Assembly: GCA_014526335.1 (NCBI GenBank)
Contig: JACTAT010000052.1
Span: 4,467,905 to 4,531,904, forward strand
Source: Chrysaora quinquecirrha
Lineage: Eukaryota; Cnidaria; Scyphozoa; Semaeostomeae; Pelagiidae
Length of the DNA stretch: 64,000 nt
Direction: 5' to 3'
Each line of letters opens with the position of its first letter. The stretch's first letter is position 1. The position numbers and the translations under genes are program-made. Of this stretch, positions 21,786 through 33,200 are shown piece after piece. The notes below the pieces were generated by a model. That model did not search any database, had not been told where the DNA came from, and saw only the letters and a program-made list of their open reading frames with translations.

Positions 21786-22880
21786 GAGTATAACAGGAGG
21801 ACGTGGTAGTAATTTTATTCTGTAGAGTCATCTTTACATAATGTAAAATTTTCGTCATGTGCAAGGTCTTTTGAGTGAAAGATGTGATGTATCATTAACC
21901 GCTTTCATACTTAATAGGTTAAACCAGTTTTAATAAAACCAGTTTAAAGCCAATTTCCACCAATCAGATCAATTCAATTTGGTGGACTGACCAATCAGAA
22001 GGCCGCCTTTGAAATACTGGTTTCTTTTGAACTATGGTTTAACCCTAATCCTACTGGGTATTTTTTATCTTTCATAGCTCCTCCATAAATCATCCTCCTG
22101 TAGAGCTATAGCAATAAAAAATTGGCACAGGCCAGTGTATTACGAGCAATGTGGGTGAATAGGGCGTCTGAGGTAAATGATTTCCCACCACATTGCTCCA
22201 GGTTATTCAGAGATAATTCTCAACATTACTCTGCATACAGTAAACTGCACACTTTTGGACAGACATTACTGGGGGTGTTGAAACTAAGGATCATCTCTCA
22301 GTCTTACAGAACTTTCTAAAAGCGTGGTATTATTATGAAGTATTAGCTTATAGGGCAAAAAGAGGCATTTATCGCCAGTTCAAAGTATCCCACCCGACCG
22401 TAGCTATGGTTTATTCCATGCTACAGTACAAAGAGGTTCGATTCCACCGTGCAGTGAAGAATACTCAAGAAATGAATAGAGACGGCAAAAGGGATATTTA
22501 GTAATAATTATAACAATATTGATTGGTAAACATCTTAAACGATTACAAAGTATCCACTTTGAGAAACAGTAATACAAGACAGATGATTGAACGATTGAAA
22601 CTTTGAGAACAATATTGACAATAACATAAGGACCAGAATCAGTACACAAATTCAACTCTAGGTACTATAACAACGATCAACATTGATCAGAGCTTTCAAG
22701 AGTTTACAAGAACTGTTAATCAGCTTGAGGACGCTTTCAAAGGAGGGACACTTATAGAGGCAATGAGGAGTAGACACATAGATGTAGATGAATTACAAAA
22801 GTGATGGAGTTCTAGGTGCGATTGAAGACTTTTCTCTCTTTATTAACCATTGATTTATACAGTCATACTTTTGTCGCTGA
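21786..22880. other. Gene-free stretch
   Basis: AT-rich intergenic DNA between two convergent genes. Short open frames exist but none has motif or splice support. Confidence 0.35.
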
Positions 22881-22884
22881 TTTG

Positions 22885-23152
22885 AAGCCCTGGCCAAACG
22901 GTCAACAATTGTTTGCCAAACATTTGAAATCAAAGCAATTTTAAAGTTCAGCCATAGATATCGCAAAACATTGCTTGACCATGTGACCATGTGCGGTAAG
23001 CAAAACTTGTCGTGTGATGTTTTTGAAAAAGTCCTAGAATATTTTTTGTCGTACGAAATCTTGTTTCGCGACGTGACCAAACGTTAAAACATTTTGCTTG
23101 AGAAGGAAATTAAAAGTTGGACGAACAATGTTTTATCGTTTGGCAAGAGCCC
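22885..23152. mobile_element. MITE family A, copy 4
   Basis: Left end GCCCTGGCCAAACGGTCAAC. Right end TTTTATCGTTTGGCAAGAGCC. It abuts copy 5 head-to-tail. Confidence 0.75.
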
Positions 23153-23153
23153 T

Positions 23154-23394
23154 AGGCCTTGACCAAAGGATCAAACATTGTTGATCAAACATTTGGAATT
23201 CGCTTATCAAGCAATGTTTGACAGTTTGGCCATGTCCTAAAACACTGCTTGATACGCATAAATAAGCAGAATTCGTTGCCAGATTTTTGTAAAAAATTTT
23301 GTTTTGCGACCTTGCCAAACAGATAAACATTTTGGCTTCACATGCAAAATTTCACATGTTTGACAAACAATGTTTGTTAGTTTGGCCAGCGCCT
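23154..23394. mobile_element. MITE family A, copy 5
   Basis: Left end GGCCTTGACCAAAGGATCAA. Right end TTTGTTAGTTTGGCCAGCGCC followed by TTA. Only a CTA lies between it and copy 4, so one appears to have inserted at or beside the edge of the other. Confidence 0.75.
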
Positions 23395-23717
23395 TAGGTT
23401 TTGATCGTTCTTCTTGACCAACAAACTCTTTCTGAGGATTCTTTGACCGTCCCTGAAAAATGGCAGAGCCAGCACATCAGCAACGTCCTGTTTCACATCA
23501 ATGAGAAATTTTACGTAAAAAGGTTGAGCTCTATAACGCAAAAGGAAGGAAAATTTCGACAAATTATGAACCAGCTCAAGTTTTGGGGTCTCGCTTGAAT
23601 AGATAGCCATCCATAGGCTTTGCCTTGCAAACATGCTGCCCAACAACCATACTGCGAATCTCAAACCAAAATGACCGTATAGAACTGCTAAACGTATGTC
23701 ACATGTGATGTTTCTTA

Positions 23718-26700
23718 TTATAGCGGTGAACCACTGCTTATCTGTCTTTCCAGCAACGCGCCTATTTCATCCTCACTTTCAGAATCTTCGTTATCACTGT
23801 CACTGTCGCTGTCTATACTTATCACTGAATCGTTGCTGACGTCATTATTCAGAAGACCATCACGTGTTGAGACACGTGATTTTTTAGCACCTGTATAGAG
23901 ATCGTCATTGTCTTCGTTTTGCTTTCGTTTGAAATTACCCGAGTTGGTGCTGTGGCTTGAATTTGAAGATAAACTTGAATCCGTTCTGCTACTTGAGCTT
24001 CGTCTACTACTTGAACCAGAGACGCTACCAAGGAAGTCGTCACCATCATCATCATCTTTGTCACTAAACATATATTCTTCTACTTCTTTATCCATTTCAT
24101 CCAGCTCATCCTTAGAAAACGTCGACGGAATAATTGTATTGAAGATTTCGTCGGGTGGCGGAGAGCTCTGGTACTGTTTGGGATTATTTCTTTTCGCTGA
24201 CGGTTTACCATTCGTAGAACCATTGCCCCTATCACTACCGCTAAAAGACACTGGCGTTCCCCTACCAGACACCTCAGGAGTACTGAATCCATTAGCAGCA
24301 TCCCGGCTTTGAACGGGGAAGAGCTGCTCTTCAACCCATTCCCATCTCTGCGCACAACACCAAAGCCAATCTGGGTTAACCAACTTCATATGTGACAACT
24401 TTCCAGCTCTGAACGCTTTCTCAGTGCCAAGTCGAGCTGCGATCATGTGCGTTGAATATTCGGACGGGCTTGGGTTTTTGGGATTTGATTTCCGACTTAC
24501 GATGTCAGTTGACACCGTGGCACCTAGTTCATTCGCAGTTCGATATGGCAAGCTTTTGGTCAGCGGGATATTTGTCGGAATTACGCCAGTAAAAACGATT
24601 CTTGCTCCCTTTAATGTTTGTTTGCGCAGTGCGGGGATTATAGCTCGTGTATCCGGATTTACTGTATTAGCCGTACAATACCGTGTGATTTCAGGGTCTT
24701 TTTTGGCTAGGCCTCCTTTTGACTTTATCTGATCAAGAGTAGTGTAAAATGTTCGGTGGACTCGTTCTAGAATTTCTTCAAGATAGTACAAGTAGTCATC
24801 TAGATCGTGAAGGATGCTTTTACCTAAAATTCATAAAATGAAGTATAAGGAAAGATAAAGAAAATCTGTTAATATTTCTTGCATGTCTAGAAGGATAGTT
24901 TTTTTCACATGTGGGATAGCATAAGACTCGAACCTACATATTGCAGAGCTGAGAGCTATTCCACGGAGGTAGCTTTGATCTCAGTAAAATTCTGATATTC
25001 TTAGAATCATACGACCTAAGGCTCTTAATTCATTTACTATTTGCTTACTATTAGTGTGGAATAATGGCATATGCATTCCAGTTAGATTCTCACCCGTATA
25101 ATTATATAATTAGCCCAAGAGGTGAGCTAGAGTCATTTCAGTTCCTCCCACCATTCACAAACAGAAACAGAACCTACTGGTATTGCAACGCTTAAACAAG
25201 AACAAAAATCCAATCGCTTTTTTAGTTGGACTCAAAAGCTACCCAAAATCTGTACAACCAACGATATTTCAGTATTTTTACGTTGAAGTTTGACGAAACC
25301 CGTATTACGTAGAGAAAACTTTCATTTTAACTTAGAGCGAAATTTGCGATGTGTCTAGGAATCATGTCGTAAGAGGAGTCATTTCATTTCATTATCCTTC
25401 AAATGTTTAGCGAAAACCACAACGAATTTTAATAACTCGCAGAAAATGTAAAAGCGATTTGACAATACAGATCGTTCGTGGTGAAAATTTCTACTCTGTA
25501 ATGGTTTCAAAACTCAAGTACTCAAGGTCACCTACCAACCTTAAATAACAAACGATCTTTTACAAACCACGTAACCAAGATATAGTTCATTTGTCCAACG
25601 TCGCTGAGTCGAGCCCCCTTACCTTTATCCATAGTTTCCTTCTCAGAGGCAGTATCTTCAACACCCTTCTTGGTTTCATTCTCTTCAATCGCCTTTAACC
25701 CATTATCGCCAATTTCTTTCTCTTTATTCGCCCCTTTCGCCATATTCTCGTCATTTTTACCAGCATTATCGTTTGGATCATTCTCAGAGCTATTCTTATC
25801 AACTAAAGGATTCTTCTCTGTTTCTTTTGGACCTTCATCGCTTTCCTTGTTTGCAAATGGGTCGTTTATATCGCCGGTTCCAGTGAAGAAACGGTATGGC
25901 TTAACAGTGACAAGATTTGGAGCGAAGTTCCAAACGTCTTCACGGTCGTCAATTATACACACCATGTGATCACCACAGGGGAACAGGGCTCTGCATGAAA
26001 AATAAGTAAAACAGGAAAGAAACATCTACTACAAAAGAGCCTTGGGGGGAGCACTTAACCAGATTTTGGGAAGGGATGTGAATACCTTAATGAGGGGAGG
26101 GATGCATTAGAACCCTTTAGAAGTTTCTGTGATAAGTAAATTGGACAGCAGAGGGAGTCATGTTTACATTTAACAAAATTGGGCTAGGAAGGAAAGCAGA
26201 AAATATGGAATAATTGTACCAAAGTGTGATGTCATCAAAAGCCTTTTTTAATGATTTCAAAACTTGCTTTTCATTTTGTAAAAGCATCAAAAAAATTCCT
26301 AAAAGCGTAAAGTTCAGGATATATGTCAAGCAATGGCTGAGATAACCACTGTACTTTTGCCTGGCTCTAAACTTTATGAACCAGAGCAAAATTGCAGTGA
26401 TTTCCTATTGAAATTTATTTCTTCAGATGGCCATATCTCAGACAATGTTTGCCATGTTTGACTGAATTGTTGCATTATTTCTTGCACTTGTTCAGAAAAT
26501 AAAAACCATATTGCGAAATTCTAAAACAAGATTTTTATACATCACAACTTTGGTACTCTATTAGCAAGAGTTTCCTTATAATTAGAGAGAAGGGCAAGAG
26601 ATGCTTCCCAGTACTCAATGATTTATAGTGCCCTCAATGATTTCAGAATTATTTACTCATACGTCAACATCAAGCACCAGAGGCAGAACCTTACTACATG

Positions 26701-29700
26701 CATGTTTGAAAAACCTTCCAAGGTGGGGCTTGTCCAATGTAGCCAAATATTATATATAGTTCAAAAATCTAAGAAAAACTGGTCTACTGCCTTTTACATA
26801 CCTGAGATCTTGAGACTTGGAGAATCCATCTAAACACTCATCTCTTGACCTGATCCTATGAGCAAATAATTTCTCTTCAGGATCTAGATGCCTTGCTATT
26901 GTATGAGCATAAAGCCTTGATCCCATTGTGAATATATGCAGCTCGTATAGCTCAGCAACAGTTTCCAGAAACTTTTTGGCACCAGGTCTGACTTTTGTAT
27001 GGTACTCAAAGGGCTGATCAGGCAAACGAAAATGAAAGACATCCTAAAACAAAAAGAAATTTTGCAAATTAGGTCTTAACATAATTGCTTCCTCAAACTC
27101 TTCTCCAAGAAAGATTTTTACCTTATGTCACTCAAAAATATGGCTGTTTGGACCGGCAATGGTGTAGTCTGATTTGTTCTTCACAAGTCTATAAAAGCCA
27201 TATAGAGCAAAAAAAGTCATATTGACTGATATCACTTTGGAAATGAAATACTGACGAATGATGTTTCTTTAATTAAACATTTTTCATTAATTTTCAAACA
27301 CCCTATAATAAAGCCTTTATTTAATGAATGCTCGATTAATAGACCAAATGGGCTAACGTTGTTTACACCCATTTCAGGTCACATGGTCATAGCCTTGAGG
27401 AACCATTGCTTTGTTGTCCAATTCTGAGCTTGAACCATGATTTTCATGGCACAAAATTTAGAATTAAATTAAAAGGAAAAGTTCCTCAAGAGTATGGCCA
27501 TGTGACCTCAGATGGGTATAAACAACATTAGCTGATTTGGTCTATGCTGGAAAATATTTGAACCTCAGCTTCTTCTACAGACCTCTACATTCAGCCCATA
27601 CGTCATGCTTCAGTCCAAATATTTTCCTGCATTGACCGTGCAAAAATTCAATAACTGCATATTCTTTCTGGGAGAATAGTTTAAGGCTGCAAGCCACATG
27701 CTTGGACATAAAGAATAAACGTCTTTTCAGGTTTAAAAGTATCTCATTGACAGAAAGATCCTAGTAGATTAAAGAAAAAACAATTCAGGAGAAATATTCA
27801 AGTAGTAGTAGATACCTGCAAATCTTCGGGAATGGTCTCATGGGTGGTGTGTATCAAAGTTTGATCCAAGTCAACAACAAGAGCAAGTTTCTTTGCTGAC
27901 AAAAGCTTTTTTTCATCGGATTTTGCAATTTGCTCTGCCTCCTAGTACATCAAGGAGAAAATAAAACAAAATTAGAATTTTTTCCTGAAATCATGTAAAA
28001 CAGACTTTGATGTCAAAAATTGAACTCAAGAAAAGTGAAAGAATTACTAGAAAATGAAATGGCCAAAACATCTGGCAGATTCTGTACTATGAGCTGGGTT
28101 GATTTAATATGATGGTCAGTGATTCTTATAAGAGCTTGATCGTATTAGCTGATGTCAAGTCAAAACAAAAGTTCCACCTTAATACATAAGGTTTAATAAA
28201 ATGTAATTTACAGACTTCAAGATTTTCTGGAGCTATCTCAGAAGCAAAATTATTTCTGTTGATAATTGTGATTTTCTAAAAATTCTAGAGACTTTCCTAG
28301 GTTTATTTTGCCTGCATATGCCTTACTGAATTTATTCATTCTAGGATGTAAATAATTCTTGAAATGAACCTCAAGGCTGACTCTCAGTTCTGGTATATTA
28401 TGGACCATTGAGACTTTGGCAGCAACTGGCTCCGCTAAGCATCCAGGTATGCCTGCTTCTCTGCAAGATATGAAAAAGTGAAGTTACCAGCAAGAATTTT
28501 ATGACTGAGAATTTTAAGTAACAATAAGTAATAATTTCAAATGGTTTAAATTCTTACAGTCTCAAGTCTGCTCCACATTCACAGCACATTTCCTTCATTA
28601 CAATGGTATGCTTGCATTGTTCTTCTTCTATTGCAACAACCGGGGCACTGAAAATTATGACTTTGGTGATAAAACAATCTGGCTTCATGAATTTACTTCA
28701 GCTTACACTGGTAATAGTGAGAACTGAAAGATATGGGAGCTAAATGATATACAAACTATTTTGTATTCTATCTCAATAGCAATATTTGTCCAAAGTTATA
28801 TCTTTGCATGCAAATGGCTTCAAAAAAATTCTCTAAAGCTTTCTAGATGGCTTTTCAGCATTTTATTTACAAACGTTGCATGTACTGCTCCCGAAGCCCC
28901 CATCTATCATGCTGATAAATCAGGCTTGCCCCACTAAGTGTAACAAGTCGTGCTGACATGTCAACTTGTTTCCTTTACTCCTCAACTTTACCCAATTCCC
29001 TTCTCACTGAAGGTTTTTGGTCATTTTACCCAAATAGTGGGGTATTTCTAATTTTAGAGCCCCCACAATGTCAAGTTTGCTACACATGTTGATGTGAGTG
29101 CTGAAAAAATTCAATTTATTTGTGGCACTTTGCTCAGCAAATTCTCACAACAGTGTTTGGAATTTTCGCTGAGCAAATAATGATTCCAGTGTGACAACTT
29201 TGCTGTGCACCCTTTTGCAGAGTATGGTTTTTTCAATGAGATTTTGGGTGTGCAAGAGCCCCTTTTTATTGTTCTATCCTCTTTTTATCCTATTGTTCTA
29301 GTAAGAAACTCGAGTGTGCAGGTTCCCACTCTGCAATGTGGGCGGTGCGTACAAAAGAACTACAGTAGACCTAATAGAAAACAATAGCAAATAATGCCCC
29401 TATTCTTTCAAGAACAAAATCTTCCGATGTGTAGTCTAGTGCACACAAATTTCAGTCTGGTAGTAATTATGTAGGCTACATTTGAGGAAAATGCCTGTCA
29501 TGTTTGATACTTCTGCCATTCCTGTAAAAATCCTCATAATGCATCTGCAGGGGCATACCCGTAGCTCCAAAACAGCAAATACCCTGACAGTGTCACTTTC
29601 TACGTTCAGTTAACTGTCAACTCACCCTGGAGGAACTTCAACATTGCTTTTGTACAGAATGTTAGCCACTTTTCCATCAAATCGTGATTTCAGTTTTCTC

Positions 29701-29855
29701 TCAGCTATGAAGCTATCAGAACTGTCGTTTCTATCACAGTAAACATAGTTTGCAAGGTTGGAGTCTTTCCTGATGTCTTGGCCTTGCTTCACGAGCCATT
29801 TGATAATCTTAACTTTGCAGTTACTTGACACAGCAACCTTTCTCACGGACGCCAT
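23718..29855 (-). CDS. CTDP1: CTDP1/FCP1, RNA polymerase II CTD phosphatase
   Basis: Exons 29855-29626, 28647-28558, 28460-28370, 27941-27816, 27043-26802, 25990-25623 and 24823-23718 join without correction into 750 aa. The start codon is the MASVRK methionine at 29855. Order: N-terminal segment (IIKWLVKQGQDI), a zinc-ribbon-like CKHTIVMKEMCCECGADL, then the FCPH phosphatase with the catalytic DxDxT (DLDQT at about 161-165) followed by IHTT, plus SRLYAHTIARHLDP, SRDECLDGFSK and CIIDDREDVWNFAPN. An acidic/Lys-rich spacer follows, then MYYLEEILERVH and a BRCT domain (about 450-555, ending PDWLWCCAQRWEWVEEQL). The tail is Ser/Asp-rich, closing with SEDEIGALLERQI, comparable to the TFIIF-binding tail of FCP1. 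It dephosphorylates the Rpb1 CTD in the nucleus. The length is shorter than the human protein (961 aa), mainly through shorter linkers. Confidence 0.95.
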
Positions 29856-30250
29856 TACTCGAAAAGGCAGAGATTTTGTTTGGCGCGATGATGGTTTGTC
29901 AGAATGATTTCTATTGGCTGATTTGGCTGGAATACAAAGGTGCCTCGTAATGGAAATGAGGTGGAACCTAACTAGGCCAACTCGAATTTCACTTGTGCCC
30001 TGGTCAATACAATAGCAAACAATCAATGTATCAACTTACTGTGTAATACGTTATTTCACAATGCAATAATCTACCTGACCTGACTCGTGTTTTAGAAAGC
30101 ATTGCATATTTTCAACTTACTTTCGTGTGTATGTTTTGAAATTCAGAGCTAATATTGATTTTAATGATGACTTTGTTTGTCACTCTGTCACTAACCCTGC
30201 TATTATAACTTTTACGTGACCTTGTTTCTTTCCTTCTTGTAGATCTAAGC
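29856..30250. promoter_or_regulatory. Shared bidirectional promoter region, CTDP1 / DHRS1
   Basis: The two start codons point away from each other with 395 bp between them, so both 5'UTRs and promoters must fit here unless DHRS1 has a distant leader exon. The sequence TTTCTTTCCTTCTTGTAG before 30242 looks like a splice acceptor nine bases upstream of the DHRS1 ATG, so a leader exon is possible. I see no clear TATA box. Confidence 0.5.
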
Positions 30251-33200
30251 ATGGCAAGACTGGAAGCAAAATTCTGTGGCACCCTAGCTGGACATGTTGC
30301 TCTTGTGACTGGTGCATCAAGAGGCATTGGAAAAGGCATTGCAAAGATGATTGCCGAGGCAGGGGCAACTGTCTACATCACAGGTATAACAACGTTTAAA
30401 GTCACACAGAACAGAACCCCAGGGTGGAAACTTTGTTGTGCAATTTTGACTAAAACAAAAGACAACAATGCACCTACTGTTTGGTAAACAATAGCCTTTT
30501 GGTGCAGTGAACAAAAATTGCAGACAGAACCCTGAAAATAATGGCAAAAGGAAATTTGAAAAATTTGTGTCATGAGGGCAGAAAGGGCAATTGCCCCCTT
30601 GCCCCCCATTTTCCAACCTCCGTGAACTAGTGGCAGGTCTTGCTCTCAGAGTGCAAGCTATACAAAGACCATTCTCAAGCTGATAACCTGCCAAAAGGCA
30701 TAAACTCTGCTGCAAAATCTTTTTAATTTGCTTCTTGAAGTGCAGCTTGTCCAAGGGGGATTACCGGTAATGTCAAAAAATGAAGGAAACAGCTTCAGGA
30801 TTGTATGAGAATTTTTTTATTTTAAAAGGTCGTAGTTTGGGTGATGAGAAGTCTCCTCTACGCTCTGCAGCAGATGAGGTATAGATCGTTTTAATTTCCT
30901 ACAGTAAAAAATTTTCTTAACGCCTCGTTTTGGAAACTCCTTACAGTAGTGCATGCTCAGATCAAAGTACAGAGTAATTCGATTATCTGGCTACTCGGGA
31001 CACAGGATTTTTAAAATGTGTGTGGATAATGATGCAGATAATGATAATTGAAAATATATTATAACAGAAAAAACTGGGTACAAACTTGCAAGAGTAGCTT
31101 ATTTTTCAAGCAAAAAATTATCTACATACTGGAGTGTTTGAGGTTTTAGAGTGATTTTGTTATCATTTCTGGGTGATATCTGAATAATACTTTCGTAGTT
31201 GAACATTTTTGATGGTCCAGATAATCGAAGTCCGGATAAACAAGGGGTCGGATAATCAAATAACTACTGTACCATCCTGTAATGAAATTCATGCAACAAA
31301 TTTCCCATTATGGAAATTAGGCTTACAAGTCAATATCTTTTTGTTTGTCAATTACATAGATCAATAGAAGTGGAGGAAAGTGTGTTCCAGTCCAATGTGA
31401 TCATGGCAATGATGAAGATGTTGGTAAATTGTTTCAGAAGATCAAAATTGAGCAGGATGGAAGACTTGACATTTTAGTAAATAACGCGTTTGCTGGTGTC
31501 ACAGTAAGTTTCAGCATTTATAAAACATTTATTATACAGTTTCAGCATTTATAAAACATTTATTATACAGTATTATAAATGCCCCCTTTCCCCTTCTGAT
31601 AACTGTCCTTTTAAAAGGGGGTATTTATTTGAATCATTTTCTGTTTTCGGTTAATACCCAAGTCAACAAGGTTATAAAATCAGGATTATTATGAAAGAAG
31701 TTCAACAACAGGCTTATCTTGAGTTTTCATTTTGTTTTAGACCCCGTTTAAACTATGCCGGTATGAGACAAATACGGTACAAAACTATATGCATCTACAC
31801 TATGCTGGCACAGTTTTCGTGTGAATACAGTACAACAACAAATGAAGAAAAAATAAGGCTTGTATGTGGGATTTATGGCAATTTTTGTTGAGTTGTAGAG
31901 GCTTGGCTGAGTTAAAGGCGTAACTGATTTGCTTGTCTCTTTTCAGTTTGTGATGAAGCATGCTAAGAAAAAGTTTTATGAACAGGTATTTTTATTATCT
32001 ATTTTTACAATTTTCCCTCCATGATGCGGAAATATTTTTTCAAATTCAAATACCCTTCAAAAAACGTATTGTAGCTTTCTTATCACTTGCCTTCAGTGGC
32101 TATTCAAGGCAAATGAGAATGTGCTAGTTAAGTCTGCATATAAGTTAATTGTTTAGTTTTTGTCTGTAGCATATTTACATATAATTTGCTTGCAGACAAT
32201 TTCCTTATGACAACTTCCATTTTTTGCAGCCTATCGAGGCATGGGATATCTTGAATAATGTTGGAACAAGGTATTTTTTCAAAATTGTGATGAAAACATC
32301 TTTGGGAATATTTGACAGCTTTTGTCATCTGACACTCCTCAGTGTATGAACTGAAGAAACAGATCAGCACAATTGTCCAAGACCATATTTATTCAAACCT
32401 GCGTCCAGGGGGGAGGAGGTACTCGACTAAGTTTTGGATAGGGATGTGCCGTCCTGGCAACAAAATGCCTACCCATATCTATACCGAATTCCTGAAAATA
32501 CATGACCAAAATTATATGAAAATATCAACTCCTACACTACTTTATATAGTTTTTGTGTACTATAATATATCAGGTTGAATCAAACTTCACCAAGAAAAGT
32601 GAAAACAAACAAAAAAAGACCGTTTCTCATAAAGTTGATACCGATTTTCGATAAACCGATTCCCTTATTTATACCAATTTTCAGAAAATTAAGACCCATG
32701 TTTATACCAAAGTCATGAAAAACGATACCCTTTTTGGTGGCACGTCCCCAGTACCCAAAATATATTAAGTATCCCCCCCCTGGGGACCTAGATGCGGATC
32801 GAAATGCACCAATCAGACAAGTGAAGTTGAATTGGCATTTTGTTTTAAACACCAATCAGCTCTCGCGATACATCTGGGCAAAAGCGTATAAAAATTCTCC
32901 AATTATGGCAATTTTGAAAGTTTTCAAAGAGTATCTTTTAAATAAGAATTGGAAAAATTTTAATTGCAGTCTTTCTTGTAGTTTTTAGTTTCTTTCCTTT
33001 TTTAGGTCAAACTATGTGGCTGCTCATTACGCTGCAAACATGATGATACCACGAAAATCAGGTTTAATAGTGAACATATCCTCTCCTGGTGGTCTGTCCT
33101 ACTTGTTCAATCTCGCGTATGGCGTTGGAAAAGAAGCAGTAAGATTTTGCAATTAAATTTGTATATTTTTTCTATATGTTAGAGCTCGTCTTCTGTTACC

